This document shows, one piece after another, positions 1 through 5,604 of a stretch of 5,757 nt of DNA. Position numbers and translations under genes: made by a program. Below the pieces are notes generated by a model. The model was given only the letters and a program-made list of their open reading frames with translations. It did not search any database and had not been told where the DNA came from. Every line of letters begins with the position of its first letter. The stretch's first letter is position 1. The DNA comes from Spirochaetaceae bacterium (GTDB lineage Bacteria > Spirochaetota > Spirochaetia > Treponematales > Breznakiellaceae): positions 1 to 5,757 of the forward strand of contig JAIRPH010000160.1 in NCBI GenBank assembly GCA_031257135.1, written 5' to 3'.

Positions 1-2
1 GC

Positions 3-92
3 GAGTTTGCCTTAACCTACGGATTCTATGTGATAGAGCAGTCAGGAGACACCGTAGCAATCAAGCCGCCGGTTCAGGTCAAAACATGGTAG
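3..92 (+). CDS. C-terminal end of an unidentified protein (partial, 5' truncated)
   Basis: The third forward frame is open from the window edge and encodes 29 residues before a TAG stop at 90-92. The tail reads ...FALTYGFYVIEQSGD... and ends ...VQVKTW. This alternating hydrophobic/polar composition looks like real beta-rich protein. Frame 1 stops after four codons. Frame 2 is also open, to a TAA at 92-94, but gives an Arg- and Cys-rich peptide that looks like a shadow. The start lies outside the window, so neither length nor export signal can be judged, and I do not recognise the family. It runs convergently toward the transglutaminase-like gene, with 33 bp between the two stop codons, so the two are not co-transcribed. 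Confidence 0.55.
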   Translation, partial: EFALTYGFYVIEQSGDTVAIKPPVQVKTW

Positions 93-103
93 CCTAAGCC
101 TCT

Positions 104-126
104 GCCGGAGCCGGAAAGCCTCCGGT
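104..126. terminator. Possible weak terminator hairpin between convergent genes
   Basis: A stem pairs GCCGGAG (104-110) with CTCCGGT (120-126), seven pairs including one G-U, around a 9-nt loop. On the plus strand it is followed by TTATT, a poor U-tract; on the minus strand no T-run follows. Its position between two converging stop codons suits a shared terminator, but the weak tail makes this tentative. The last base of the stem is the first base of the reverse-complemented stop codon of the minus-strand gene. Confidence 0.35.
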
Positions 127-3100
127 TATTCGTTGATAAAAATACGGTCGCTTAAATCCCGGATAAAGGCGTTTATCTGCGCCTTATCGGAAAGGGAACG
201 TAATACGCTATGATACCGCAATACCAGCATATCCTGCCGAGTCTTATCATGGAGTTCGCACTCCGCTCTGTAATCGCCGTCTTGACCGCTTATGCGTATC
301 TCCAGATTGAAGCGGCGCGGTTCACGCTCCGCCGGGAGCGGGTCGATTCCCGCGTCTTTGAGGCTCCGCTGTATCGCTGTATCAGCCTTATTAGGCGCAG
401 ATATAGTAAGCTCTAAAGGCAATCTAATCCCGTTTTGACGGAGCGCGCCCCGATTAAGCGCATAGAGCGATTCCGCCGCATACAGGGCTGTGTCTCGCTT
501 CTTTATTTTTGCGAGGGCGATAAAACCCTCTGCCGTCATGTCCCGTTGCCAAATCGGATTAAACCGCGGAATAACGTTATACAAAAGATTCCAATCCTTC
601 AGTAAACGTCCTTCTTCATAGGAATAGGTCGCCGCGGATTCGGGAATAAGCGGTATTTCAAAAGCTCCGGCTTTGCGGAGATATATTAACGCCCGCCGGG
701 GATAATCCTCAAAGGCATGATAATACTGAAGCAGAGCGTCCAGATTCGATTCGCCTCCGGCGGAAGTATCCGCTTTATACCTATTTGCCGAAAGCAAACT
801 GTATTTCCGAAACAGATGGCGATGCGCTTCTTTTTTGAACCAATAGGATGTTTTCCGAAACATACCCTGTATCTTTTCCTGCCAAGTTCCGTAAGGTATA
901 TGATATTCGGTCTGTTCAAGTCCGGCATATACCCGATAGAGAATTTCATGAAGGTCCTGCTTATATCGAACCGGATCAATCCCGTAATTCAGCATCCATG
1001 AATGATCCGCCCCGTGCAGGCAATCTTCCGCATAGAGCCGAGCCTCTTCCAGATGTCCCGTCCGCTGATAAGACTGAGCCAGATTAACCTTGGAAAGCGG
1101 AACTGAGTTATTCTCCAGCTCATAGGCAATTTGATAATCCGAAAAAGCCTGTCTGAATTCAAGCTGTTTCAAAAACAGCTCTCCCCGGGCAAGCCGCCCC
1201 GTAGCCCGATCCAGAGAACGCAACGACGCGTTAGTCCGTTCAAAAGCGCGATCATACTGATAAAACCTCGTCTCTAAAATAGAGAGATTGTAATGGCTCA
1301 CCGCGGTAAACCGCCGATCCCCTATCTCCTCCCCTTGGGCGATGGCTTCAAGATACCACTTCTTGGCATCCTCATACTGAAACAAATAGGTAAAAATGGT
1401 TCCTAAGGTCATGGAAAAGTCGGGATTGGGACCAAGACGCTCCAGAGCCGACACGAGGAGTTCTCTGCCATCTCCCAACCGGTGCAGTTTGAAATACATC
1501 CACCCTAGGTTGCCAATAGCTTTCTGATTATCCGGCTCCAAGGCGAGAAGCCGTTCCAGATATTCCGCGGACGCCTCATCCCAGTTGAGATGCGCCGCGG
1601 TCCGGGAAAGCTGATACATCACATCCGTATCTTCCGGGAGAATCCGCTCGGTTTTGCGGTAATAATCCCAAGCAAGTCCATAAAGATGCCGCTTGTAATA
1701 CAGCTCTCCCAAAGCCCAGGGAAAACGGGGGTCTTCAGGATAGCGTTCCAGTCCGCTTGAGTATATTTCAATGGCTCGCTCCCAATGCTCCGCGCGTTGC
1801 GATTCAAAGGCTTTATAATACTGAGTGTCAGCGTCCGCAAATTCCTCGGCATATTGAGCGGCGATAGGCCGATCTCCAAAGGTAAAGAACAAAACCAGCA
1901 GAATCCCCGCGGCTTTTCCGGCAATCTTTTTAAGAGAAGATTCCTTTTCCGAAGGACTCAGGGTCAGAGCCAGAGGCGGCATAAGCCACGCGAGAAGCCT
2001 GCGCCGAAACGGAAGGATCAGGCTATACGTTTTGGAAAAAATATGATACCGCTGTTTTAGTTCCTCAAAGCCTTCCGGCGTATATTCCTGACCATATCGG
2101 GCTGTAGCCGTTCCTTGATATAACGCATATATGCCGGCAATCTGGAGGTCTAGGTTTTTTGCCCATTCCGCCTCGGCTTCCCGGGGGTTTTTCTTATAGC
2201 CTCCCAGCGCGAGCCGCCGCTTGGCATGGCTCCAGAGGCGGTTCGCTTTTTTCCGAGGATGCTTCGTCAGCCTCAGCGCAAGCAGATACTGGAGGCGAAT
2301 GAACATGAACGCGGCTCCAAAGGAGATCGCCAGCAGGATAAGCCAGTATTCCCGGATAAACCGAAGGGGACCTACTCCGGCGGAACCAAGCCCGTCGCCG
2401 CGGTTTTGTGTATCGCCTCCTTTTTTAGGGATCATCAGCGCGTGATTATCCAGAATTTCTTTGAGCAGATGCTCAAATTCTTCAGGTATTCCCGAAGAAA
2501 ACTCGAATATTTCTCCTTCCGCAAGCAGTTTTGTGGTAGGATCATAGTCGATCCAGCCGTAATCAGGATAACAGACTTCGACCCATGCGTGAGCCATGTT
2601 GGATCTGACCGGGTAATAATTAAGCGCAGGAGCGGCGTTTTCAATGGTAAATCCCGCCGCAACCCGGGCGGGAATTCCCAGAGAGCGCAGGAGCAGAGCC
2701 ATAGAAAACGCGTAATACGAGCAATACCCCTTTTTCGACTGAAAGAGAAAATAACTGAGCTGGTCTCCGTCCGGGGCTATGCCGGGCTTGAAACTGTAGC
2801 GATAATCTCCTTCTTTTAAGTAATTGCAAATCAGCTCTATTTTATCCTGATAATTATTGTATCCTGCGGTTATCTGCCGGGCAAGCGCGGCAATCCGCTC
2901 GTCTTTCCCATAATCGGTGTAAAACGCGTACTCTTCCTGTGTCAGCCCCAGAGACTGAGGATTCGGATCATCCATGACCAAATCGAATAGCTCATAAGGA
3001 AGCGCGTCGCTGACATGGCTTTGCACCGCGTACGCGGAATTGAAGGACGAAGAGTCCCAGTTTTCAAAGGGAGTAATCATAACCGGCTCGTTAATGCCGA

Positions 3101-4085
3101 TAAACGCGGAAGCGTCGAAGTTCACCAGATAATACTCCTGCTCGCTCACGCGATAGGCATGACGGAGCCGTTCTCCGGGCAGGGCGGTCTTACTTTCAGG
3201 AAGCCTTTGGGGATGAGCTTTTTCGTCTCTCGTTTCGTAGCGGAAAAAACCCTGTCGGCTGTTGTACCCGGACAGCACATACCGGCGCAAGAGCATATTC
3301 GTATCCCCCGGGTCTTTTCGTACGATAAATGCCAGATCGTCATTCATGGTGATTTCGCTTTCCAAGTGGAGAAACTGAGAAAAATCGAAGCTGAATAAAT
3401 TCGGCGTTAAAAGCCCGCCTCCGCGATCCACCGCCTTCTCCTGAAAAGGTCCGAGAAATAAAAACCCTCCGATCAGAACCGGTATTAACAAAGCAATCGC
3501 CGCGCCGACCCGTTCCTTGTTTCGTACCCTGAATTCCGGCGGCGTCGAGAGAATCAGCGCAAGAATCTGAAAAAAAAGAATTACCACAAAAACAATAATC
3601 ATCAGCACGGGCCAGCGGTATATATCAATGTTTGCGGTAGGAACGATGCTGAACATCGTCACCAACAGCGTATCAGCGATGATAATATCCGCTTGAAGAA
3701 AGGTCCGAGACCGAGCGCATAAATAGGTGGAAATGCCGGTCCAATAGAAAGGCGCCAAGACGATAAAGTTATTGCGGTCAAAATTGAGAAGCAGAGCATC
3801 CAAAATCGCCCTTGTATCGCCGAAAAAAATCCGCGGAAAGGCGATGAACGTCCGGGCAAGCCAGGGTATCATAGCAAGGATAATCATCGCCGGGAAGAGT
3901 CGTACCTTTTTACGGAAAAGCCGCCACGCCGAGCCGAAAGCAACAGCCAGCGTAACCGCAAATATCGAGGTATCCGCCAAATCCTTAGCCAAAAGCCGAA
4001 GTTGGCAAAAAATCAACGCCAATGCCGCAGAACGAAGAAGCAAAGCAGGTGTGCCGGACCGCTGAGGATTGCGGAATGTATCCAT
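126..4085 (-). CDS. Polytopic TgpA-like transglutaminase-domain protein fused to a C-terminal TPR region
   Basis: This 1319-residue protein starts with about six or seven hydrophobic segments (roughly residues 12-212). A large, probably periplasmic region follows, containing a transglutaminase-fold core. The expected triad is visible: Cys455 in KKGYCSYYAF, His499 in MAHAWVEV, and Asp515 in WIDYDPTT. Another membrane segment (about 579-604) leads to a basic, DUF4129-like helical stretch (about 605-690, with ...TARYGQEYTPEGFEEL...). This order matches the TgpA/DUF3488 transglutaminase family, whose members are usually about half this length. A second hydrophobic segment (about 721-738) then precedes roughly eight TPR-like repeats (about 754-1030) and an unrecognised C-terminal domain (about 1219-1319). 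Catalysis on an envelope protein or peptide is likely from the fold; the substrate is unknown. The ATG at 4085 is the first possible start, with an in-frame TAA two codons upstream. No Shine-Dalgarno is seen. The FMN-binding lipoprotein gene lies 74 bp upstream on the same strand. Confidence 0.9.
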   Translation of the reverse strand: MDTFRNPQRSGTPALLLRSAALALIFCQLRLLAKDLADTSIFAVTLAVAFGSAWRLFRKKVRLFPAMIILAMIPWLARTFIAFPRIFFGDTRAILDALLLNFDRNNFIVLAPFYWTGISTYLCARSRTFLQADIIIADTLLVTMFSIVPTANIDIYRWPVLMIIVFVVILFFQILALILSTPPEFRVRNKERVGAAIALLIPVLIGGFLFLGPFQEKAVDRGGGLLTPNLFSFDFSQFLHLESEITMNDDLAFIVRKDPGDTNMLLRRYVLSGYNSRQGFFRYETRDEKAHPQRLPESKTALPGERLRHAYRVSEQEYYLVNFDASAFIGINEPVMITPFENWDSSSFNSAYAVQSHVSDALPYELFDLVMDDPNPQSLGLTQEEYAFYTDYGKDERIAALARQITAGYNNYQDKIELICNYLKEGDYRYSFKPGIAPDGDQLSYFLFQSKKGYCSYYAFSMALLLRSLGIPARVAAGFTIENAAPALNYYPVRSNMAHAWVEVCYPDYGWIDYDPTTKLLAEGEIFEFSSGIPEEFEHLLKEILDNHALMIPKKGGDTQNRGDGLGSAGVGPLRFIREYWLILLAISFGAAFMFIRLQYLLALRLTKHPRKKANRLWSHAKRRLALGGYKKNPREAEAEWAKNLDLQIAGIYALYQGTATARYGQEYTPEGFEELKQRYHIFSKTYSLILPFRRRLLAWLMPPLALTLSPSEKESSLKKIAGKAAGILLVLFFTFGDRPIAAQYAEEFADADTQYYKAFESQRAEHWERAIEIYSSGLERYPEDPRFPWALGELYYKRHLYGLAWDYYRKTERILPEDTDVMYQLSRTAAHLNWDEASAEYLERLLALEPDNQKAIGNLGWMYFKLHRLGDGRELLVSALERLGPNPDFSMTLGTIFTYLFQYEDAKKWYLEAIAQGEEIGDRRFTAVSHYNLSILETRFYQYDRAFERTNASLRSLDRATGRLARGELFLKQLEFRQAFSDYQIAYELENNSVPLSKVNLAQSYQRTGHLEEARLYAEDCLHGADHSWMLNYGIDPVRYKQDLHEILYRVYAGLEQTEYHIPYGTWQEKIQGMFRKTSYWFKKEAHRHLFRKYSLLSANRYKADTSAGGESNLDALLQYYHAFEDYPRRALIYLRKAGAFEIPLIPESAATYSYEEGRLLKDWNLLYNVIPRFNPIWQRDMTAEGFIALAKIKKRDTALYAAESLYALNRGALRQNGIRLPLELTISAPNKADTAIQRSLKDAGIDPLPAEREPRRFNLEIRISGQDGDYRAECELHDKTRQDMLVLRYHSVLRSLSDKAQINAFIRDLSDRIFINE

Positions 4086-4091
4086 AGTTTA

Positions 4092-4120
4092 ATAGTACAA
4101 CGAATCCGACAAAGCAACAA
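4092..4120 (-). promoter_or_regulatory. Weak candidate promoter just ahead of the transglutaminase-like gene
   Basis: On the minus strand, TTGTTG (about 4120-4115) is separated by 17 nt from TACTAT (4097-4092). These match the sigma-70 hexamers at 3/6 and 4/6 positions. The -10-like box lies only 6 nt before the ATG, so transcription would begin at or inside the start codon and yield a leaderless message. That would agree with the missing ribosome binding site. The match is poor, and read-through from the FMN-binding gene is an equally good explanation. Confidence 0.2.
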
Positions 4121-4159
4121 GCGCAAAAAACATCCAAAAAGAAACGCTAGGTCGGGCTT

Positions 4160-4540
4160 TTAGGGCAGTTCAGCTTGAGCGATGCAGGCTTTTGCCGCGT
4201 TGATAAGAGCCGCGCTGGTGAAGGTTGCGCCGGTGATCCCGTCCACATCCGCTGATTGGCGTTCCAGTACCGCCTGCGGTATCCGGTTGAGGGCGGTATG
4301 GACCGCTTCCCGGGAAGAAGTCTCGCTGTGAGAAACAACCTTAAACTCGGTAATTGCGGTCCCGGAAAAGTCGAGTCTGACCCTAACCGGCGCGCCGGCG
4401 TTCTGCGCGGCGTGATACCCCTCAGAGGAAGCGGCGTATCCTCCGGGTTTATAACGGTCCGGTTCGCCTTCGACCCCTCCGCATCCGAAAACAGCCAGCG
4501 CGAATACGCTCAGTCCAATCAGTGAATTTTTTTTCGTCAT
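4160..4540 (-). CDS. FMN-binding domain lipoprotein
   Basis: The product has 126 residues. A signal peptide ends in a lipobox-like VFGC, making Cys20 the probable lipidation site; Phe at -2 is tolerated in relaxed spirochaetal lipoboxes. After a short linker comes one FMN_bind domain (about 45-123) with the signature DGITGATFTS at 100-109. In this family the Thr of the GAT motif, here Thr106, receives FMN through a phosphodiester bond made by the flavin transferase ApbE. The family role is electron transfer outside the cytoplasmic membrane; partner and substrate here are unknown. I chose the ATG at 4540 over the in-frame TTG at 4552 because GGAGGA lies 5 nt ahead of the ATG and overlaps the TTG extension. 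It is divergent from the zinT-like gene and lies 74 bp upstream of the transglutaminase-like gene. No clear terminator separates those two, so they may form an operon. No apbE gene is in the window. Confidence 0.88.
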   Translation of the reverse strand: MTKKNSLIGLSVFALAVFGCGGVEGEPDRYKPGGYAASSEGYHAAQNAGAPVRVRLDFSGTAITEFKVVSHSETSSREAVHTALNRIPQAVLERQSADVDGITGATFTSAALINAAKACIAQAELP

Positions 4541-4567
4541 TTTTTCCTCCAAAAAGTTAGTATAAAC

Positions 4568-4596
4568 AAAATATATTGTATTTTTCTAACTATCAA
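4568..4596 (-). promoter_or_regulatory. Promoter candidate for the FMN-binding lipoprotein gene
   Basis: On the minus strand, TTGATA (4596-4591) is followed after 17 nt by TATTTT (4573-4568); TATATT (4575-4570) at 15 nt is an alternative -10. Transcription would begin near 4561, leaving a leader of about 20 nt that contains the GGAGGA site (4550-4545). A GTTAG/CTAAC inverted pair (4556-4560 and 4586-4590) brackets the interval and could be a regulator site. Base composition is very AT-rich here, so chance matches are common. Confidence 0.45.
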
Positions 4597-4604
4597 GATT
4601 TTTT

Positions 4605-4640
4605 CTAAAAAAATTTAAAAAATTTAAAAAATCGATGTAA
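4605..4640 (+). promoter_or_regulatory. Phased A-tracts upstream of the zinT promoter (UP-element or bent DNA)
   Basis: Three A-tracts of 6-7 bases begin at 4607, 4617 and 4626, separated by TTT triplets, giving a 9-10 bp period close to one helical turn. Tracts with this spacing bend DNA. When they lie just upstream of a -35 box they can contact the alpha subunit of RNA polymerase. The -35 hexamer of zinT starts 15 bp after the last tract, which fits an UP-element role. Direct effect on expression is inferred. Confidence 0.45.
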
Positions 4641-4645
4641 AGGTG

Positions 4646-4674
4646 TTGACAAAAAAATGTTAGATTTATATAAT
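4646..4674 (+). promoter_or_regulatory. Perfect-consensus sigma-70 promoter of the zinT-like gene
   Basis: TTGACA (4646-4651) and TATAAT (4669-4674) are separated by exactly 17 bp, so both hexamers and the spacer match the housekeeping consensus. The start of transcription is expected near 4681, leaving a leader of about 39 nt with AGGAGGA at 4707-4713. Such a strong core promoter on a metal-stress gene suggests that control is by repression, not activation. Confidence 0.85.
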
Positions 4675-4678
4675 CTTA
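4660..4678 (+). promoter_or_regulatory. Candidate repressor operator over the zinT -10 box
   Basis: TTAGATT-TATAT-AATCTTA forms an inverted repeat of 7-5-7 with one mismatched pair, and it covers the -10 hexamer. A protein bound here would block polymerase. ZinT-family genes are typically repressed by the zinc sensor Zur in other bacteria, and a Zur- or other metalloregulator site would be expected about here. The sequence does not exactly match any box I can name, so the identity of the regulator is inference. Confidence 0.4.
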
Positions 4679-4719
4679 TTGTAAGCAGGAACTAACTACA
4701 CAAAACAGGAGGATTTTTT

Positions 4720-5337
4720 ATGAAGAAAACCTTGCCGACCCTGCTCTTGATCGGGTCCTTGACGCTGGGACTTATCGGATGCGCCAATTCCGCCAAAACC
4801 GCGGAACCCGCCCCGCCGCCGGAGGCTGAAAACCCCGCCCTCGAAGGGTGGCATGGGACATGGAACAATTTCTACGCCTACCTTGATCGTCCGGAATTGG
4901 ATGCCGCCTATGCGGTCAAAGCGGAAAAGGACGGCAAAACTCAGGCGGAGGTCAAGGCGGATTATCTTACGGGTCAGACTTATCGGTGCGAGATTGCCGG
5001 CATGGGCATAACCCGGGATACGGTTACGTTTTACCTAGAACCCCAGACCGTTCCGATTTCCGATGAAGGCATCGCGTATCAAGCGGATTACGCCGACGCC
5101 GGAGACGTGGACATTAATGGAAGAATCTGGCGTCATTTTGAAACCTCCGCGGACATTCCCTATAAGCATCTGCTTTTTTTACCGGTTGACGCTGATGTTC
5201 CGGGTGAAACCATGCTTCATTTTCATTTCCGCTATGGAAGCGATCTTGAAACCATCAAAAACAGCGAAGGCTGGTACGCCACGATGGTTGCCTATGACAC
5301 AACGGATGAGCTAATCATCGGGCATATAACTCATTAA
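4720..5337 (+). CDS. zinT: ZinT-family metal-binding lipoprotein
   Basis: The product has 205 residues. A lipoprotein signal ends in LIGC, with Cys21 as the lipidated residue, followed by a Pro/Ala/Glu linker (22-40). The ZinT domain fills the rest: it opens LEGWHGTWNN at 41-50, continues YLDRPELDAAY and GKTQAEVKADY, and carries the HFH metal motif at 167-169. Trp185 and a terminal His205 match the family's NWPTYYP...H end. ZinT proteins bind zinc (or cadmium) outside the cytoplasmic membrane and help supply zinc ABC importers. Unusually, the family's upstream SDH histidine appears replaced by Asp (VDAD, 156-159), though His139 and His150 lie nearby. Lipid anchoring also differs from the soluble E. 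coli ZinT and resembles Gram-positive homologues. The ATG has AGGAGGA 6 nt upstream and a perfect promoter. It is divergent from the FMN-binding gene. No znuABC or zur gene is visible. The family call is firm; the metal bound here is inferred. Confidence 0.85.
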   Translation: MKKTLPTLLLIGSLTLGLIGCANSAKTAEPAPPPEAENPALEGWHGTWNNFYAYLDRPELDAAYAVKAEKDGKTQAEVKADYLTGQTYRCEIAGMGITRDTVTFYLEPQTVPISDEGIAYQADYADAGDVDINGRIWRHFETSADIPYKHLLFLPVDADVPGETMLHFHFRYGSDLETIKNSEGWYATMVAYDTTDELIIGHITH

Positions 5338-5347
5338 GCGGAATGTA

Positions 5348-5377
5348 ATGTTAGGTTTTTATAATAGTATTAGTATC
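5348..5377 (+). promoter_or_regulatory. Second, diverged copy of the zinT -10/operator sequence
   Basis: This 30-nt stretch matches 4657-4686 at 22 of 30 positions without gaps, including the initial ATGTTAG and a TATAAT (5360-5365) at the same offset. The -35 region expected at 17-bp spacing (5337-5342, AGCGGA) is poor and the right half of the palindrome is lost. If active, transcription would begin near 5372, about 30 nt before the small ORF at 5401. AT-richness inflates the similarity, but the aligned -10 box is notable. Confidence 0.4.
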
Positions 5378-5400
5378 TGCTAATCATATAAGGATATGGT

Positions 5401-5466
5401 ATGAAAAAGGCTAACCGCTCCGCCAATACCGGTTTTCGGGTAGCGCGGAACGCGCCGGCTTCGTAA
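5401..5466 (+). CDS. 21-codon ORF resembling the C-terminal tip of an FGE-sulfatase (SUMF1-like) protein; remnant or small peptide
   Basis: The ATG at 5401 follows AAGGA (5390-5394) with a 6-nt spacer and opens 21 codons ending in TAA. The product is basic and contains NTGFRVARN. That strongly resembles the extreme C-terminus of formylglycine-generating-enzyme-like proteins, which commonly end in a GFRVVR-type motif and are numerous in termite-gut treponemes. The frame is closed by a TAA at 5389-5391, so the bulk of such a gene is absent. Most likely this is the surviving tail of a deleted gene that still precedes its terminator. Alternatives are a true small peptide, given the ribosome binding site and the TATAAT at 5360, or a non-coding RNA: a GCGCG-GAA-CGCGC hairpin lies at 5443-5455. 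Translation is not established. Confidence 0.35.
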   Translation: MKKANRSANTGFRVARNAPAS

Positions 5467-5481
5467 AAAAGCTCTCCTTCC

Positions 5482-5529
5482 GCTCCTCTGTTCGAGCCGG
5501 AAATCTTGGGCAGAGGAGCTTTTATTTTT
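5482..5529 (+). terminator. Strong intrinsic terminator
   Basis: GCTCCTCTG (5482-5490) pairs perfectly with CAGAGGAGC (5511-5519). Inside, CGAG (5493-5496) pairs with CTTG (5505-5508), closing an 8-nt loop. The stem is followed directly by TTTTATTTTT (5520-5529). This is a textbook rho-independent terminator for plus-strand transcription and probably ends both the zinT transcript and any transcript from 5372. An upstream AAAAGCTC (5467-5474) could pair with the same 3' arm. Confidence 0.85.
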
Positions 5530-5536
5530 GATATTT

Positions 5537-5552
5537 TTTGTCAAATGACAAA
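5537..5552 (+). promoter_or_regulatory. Perfect 7-2-7 palindrome, candidate operator for the downstream gene
   Basis: TTTGTCA-AA-TGACAAA is a perfect inverted repeat. Its right edge is 3 bp from the TATAAT at 5556-5561, so it occupies the spacer and -35 zone of the next promoter. A bound repressor would block polymerase; a bound activator could replace the missing -35. I cannot assign it to a regulator family from the sequence alone. Confidence 0.5.
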
Positions 5553-5555
5553 GGA

Positions 5556-5561
5556 TATAAT
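5556..5561 (+). promoter_or_regulatory. -10 box of the promoter for the exported-protein gene at 5605
   Basis: A perfect TATAAT sits just after the palindrome. TTGTCA (5538-5543) resembles a -35 but is only 12 bp away, too close for normal use, and the T-run at 5534-5539 is the only match at 16-17 bp. Transcription would start near 5568, giving a leader of about 37 nt with GGAGGA at 5591-5596. A dependence on a factor bound to the palindrome is possible. Confidence 0.5.
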
Positions 5562-5604
5562 CAGCGAAAGCTGAGACAGTAACACTTTTTGGAGGATTTC
5601 TCAA

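Noticed and set aside
2226..2819. 197-codon plus-strand ORF
   Set aside because: It lies wholly opposite the transglutaminase-like gene, its product is Arg/Ser/Phe-rich without domain or signal, and the opposite frame carries clear catalytic motifs.
4100..4159. Terminator between the FMN-binding and transglutaminase-like genes
   Set aside because: T-runs are present on the minus strand, but no convincing GC-rich stem precedes them.
4541..4552. Four-codon upstream extension of the FMN-binding protein from a TTG
   Set aside because: The extension is translated from the ribosome binding site of the ATG at 4540, which is the better start.
4607..4631. AAATTT-type repeats as a short tandem or CRISPR-like array
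   Set aside because: The unit is only 9-10 bases of A and T with no spacers; it is better explained as phased A-tracts.
5309..5387. Repeat of GCTAATCAT at the end of zinT and again at 5379
   Set aside because: Nine bases, without shared flanks, in AT-rich DNA; chance is the simpler explanation.
5380..5604. 74-codon minus-strand ORF after zinT
   Set aside because: It runs antisense through the terminator, the palindrome and two ribosome binding sites, and its product resembles no protein family.
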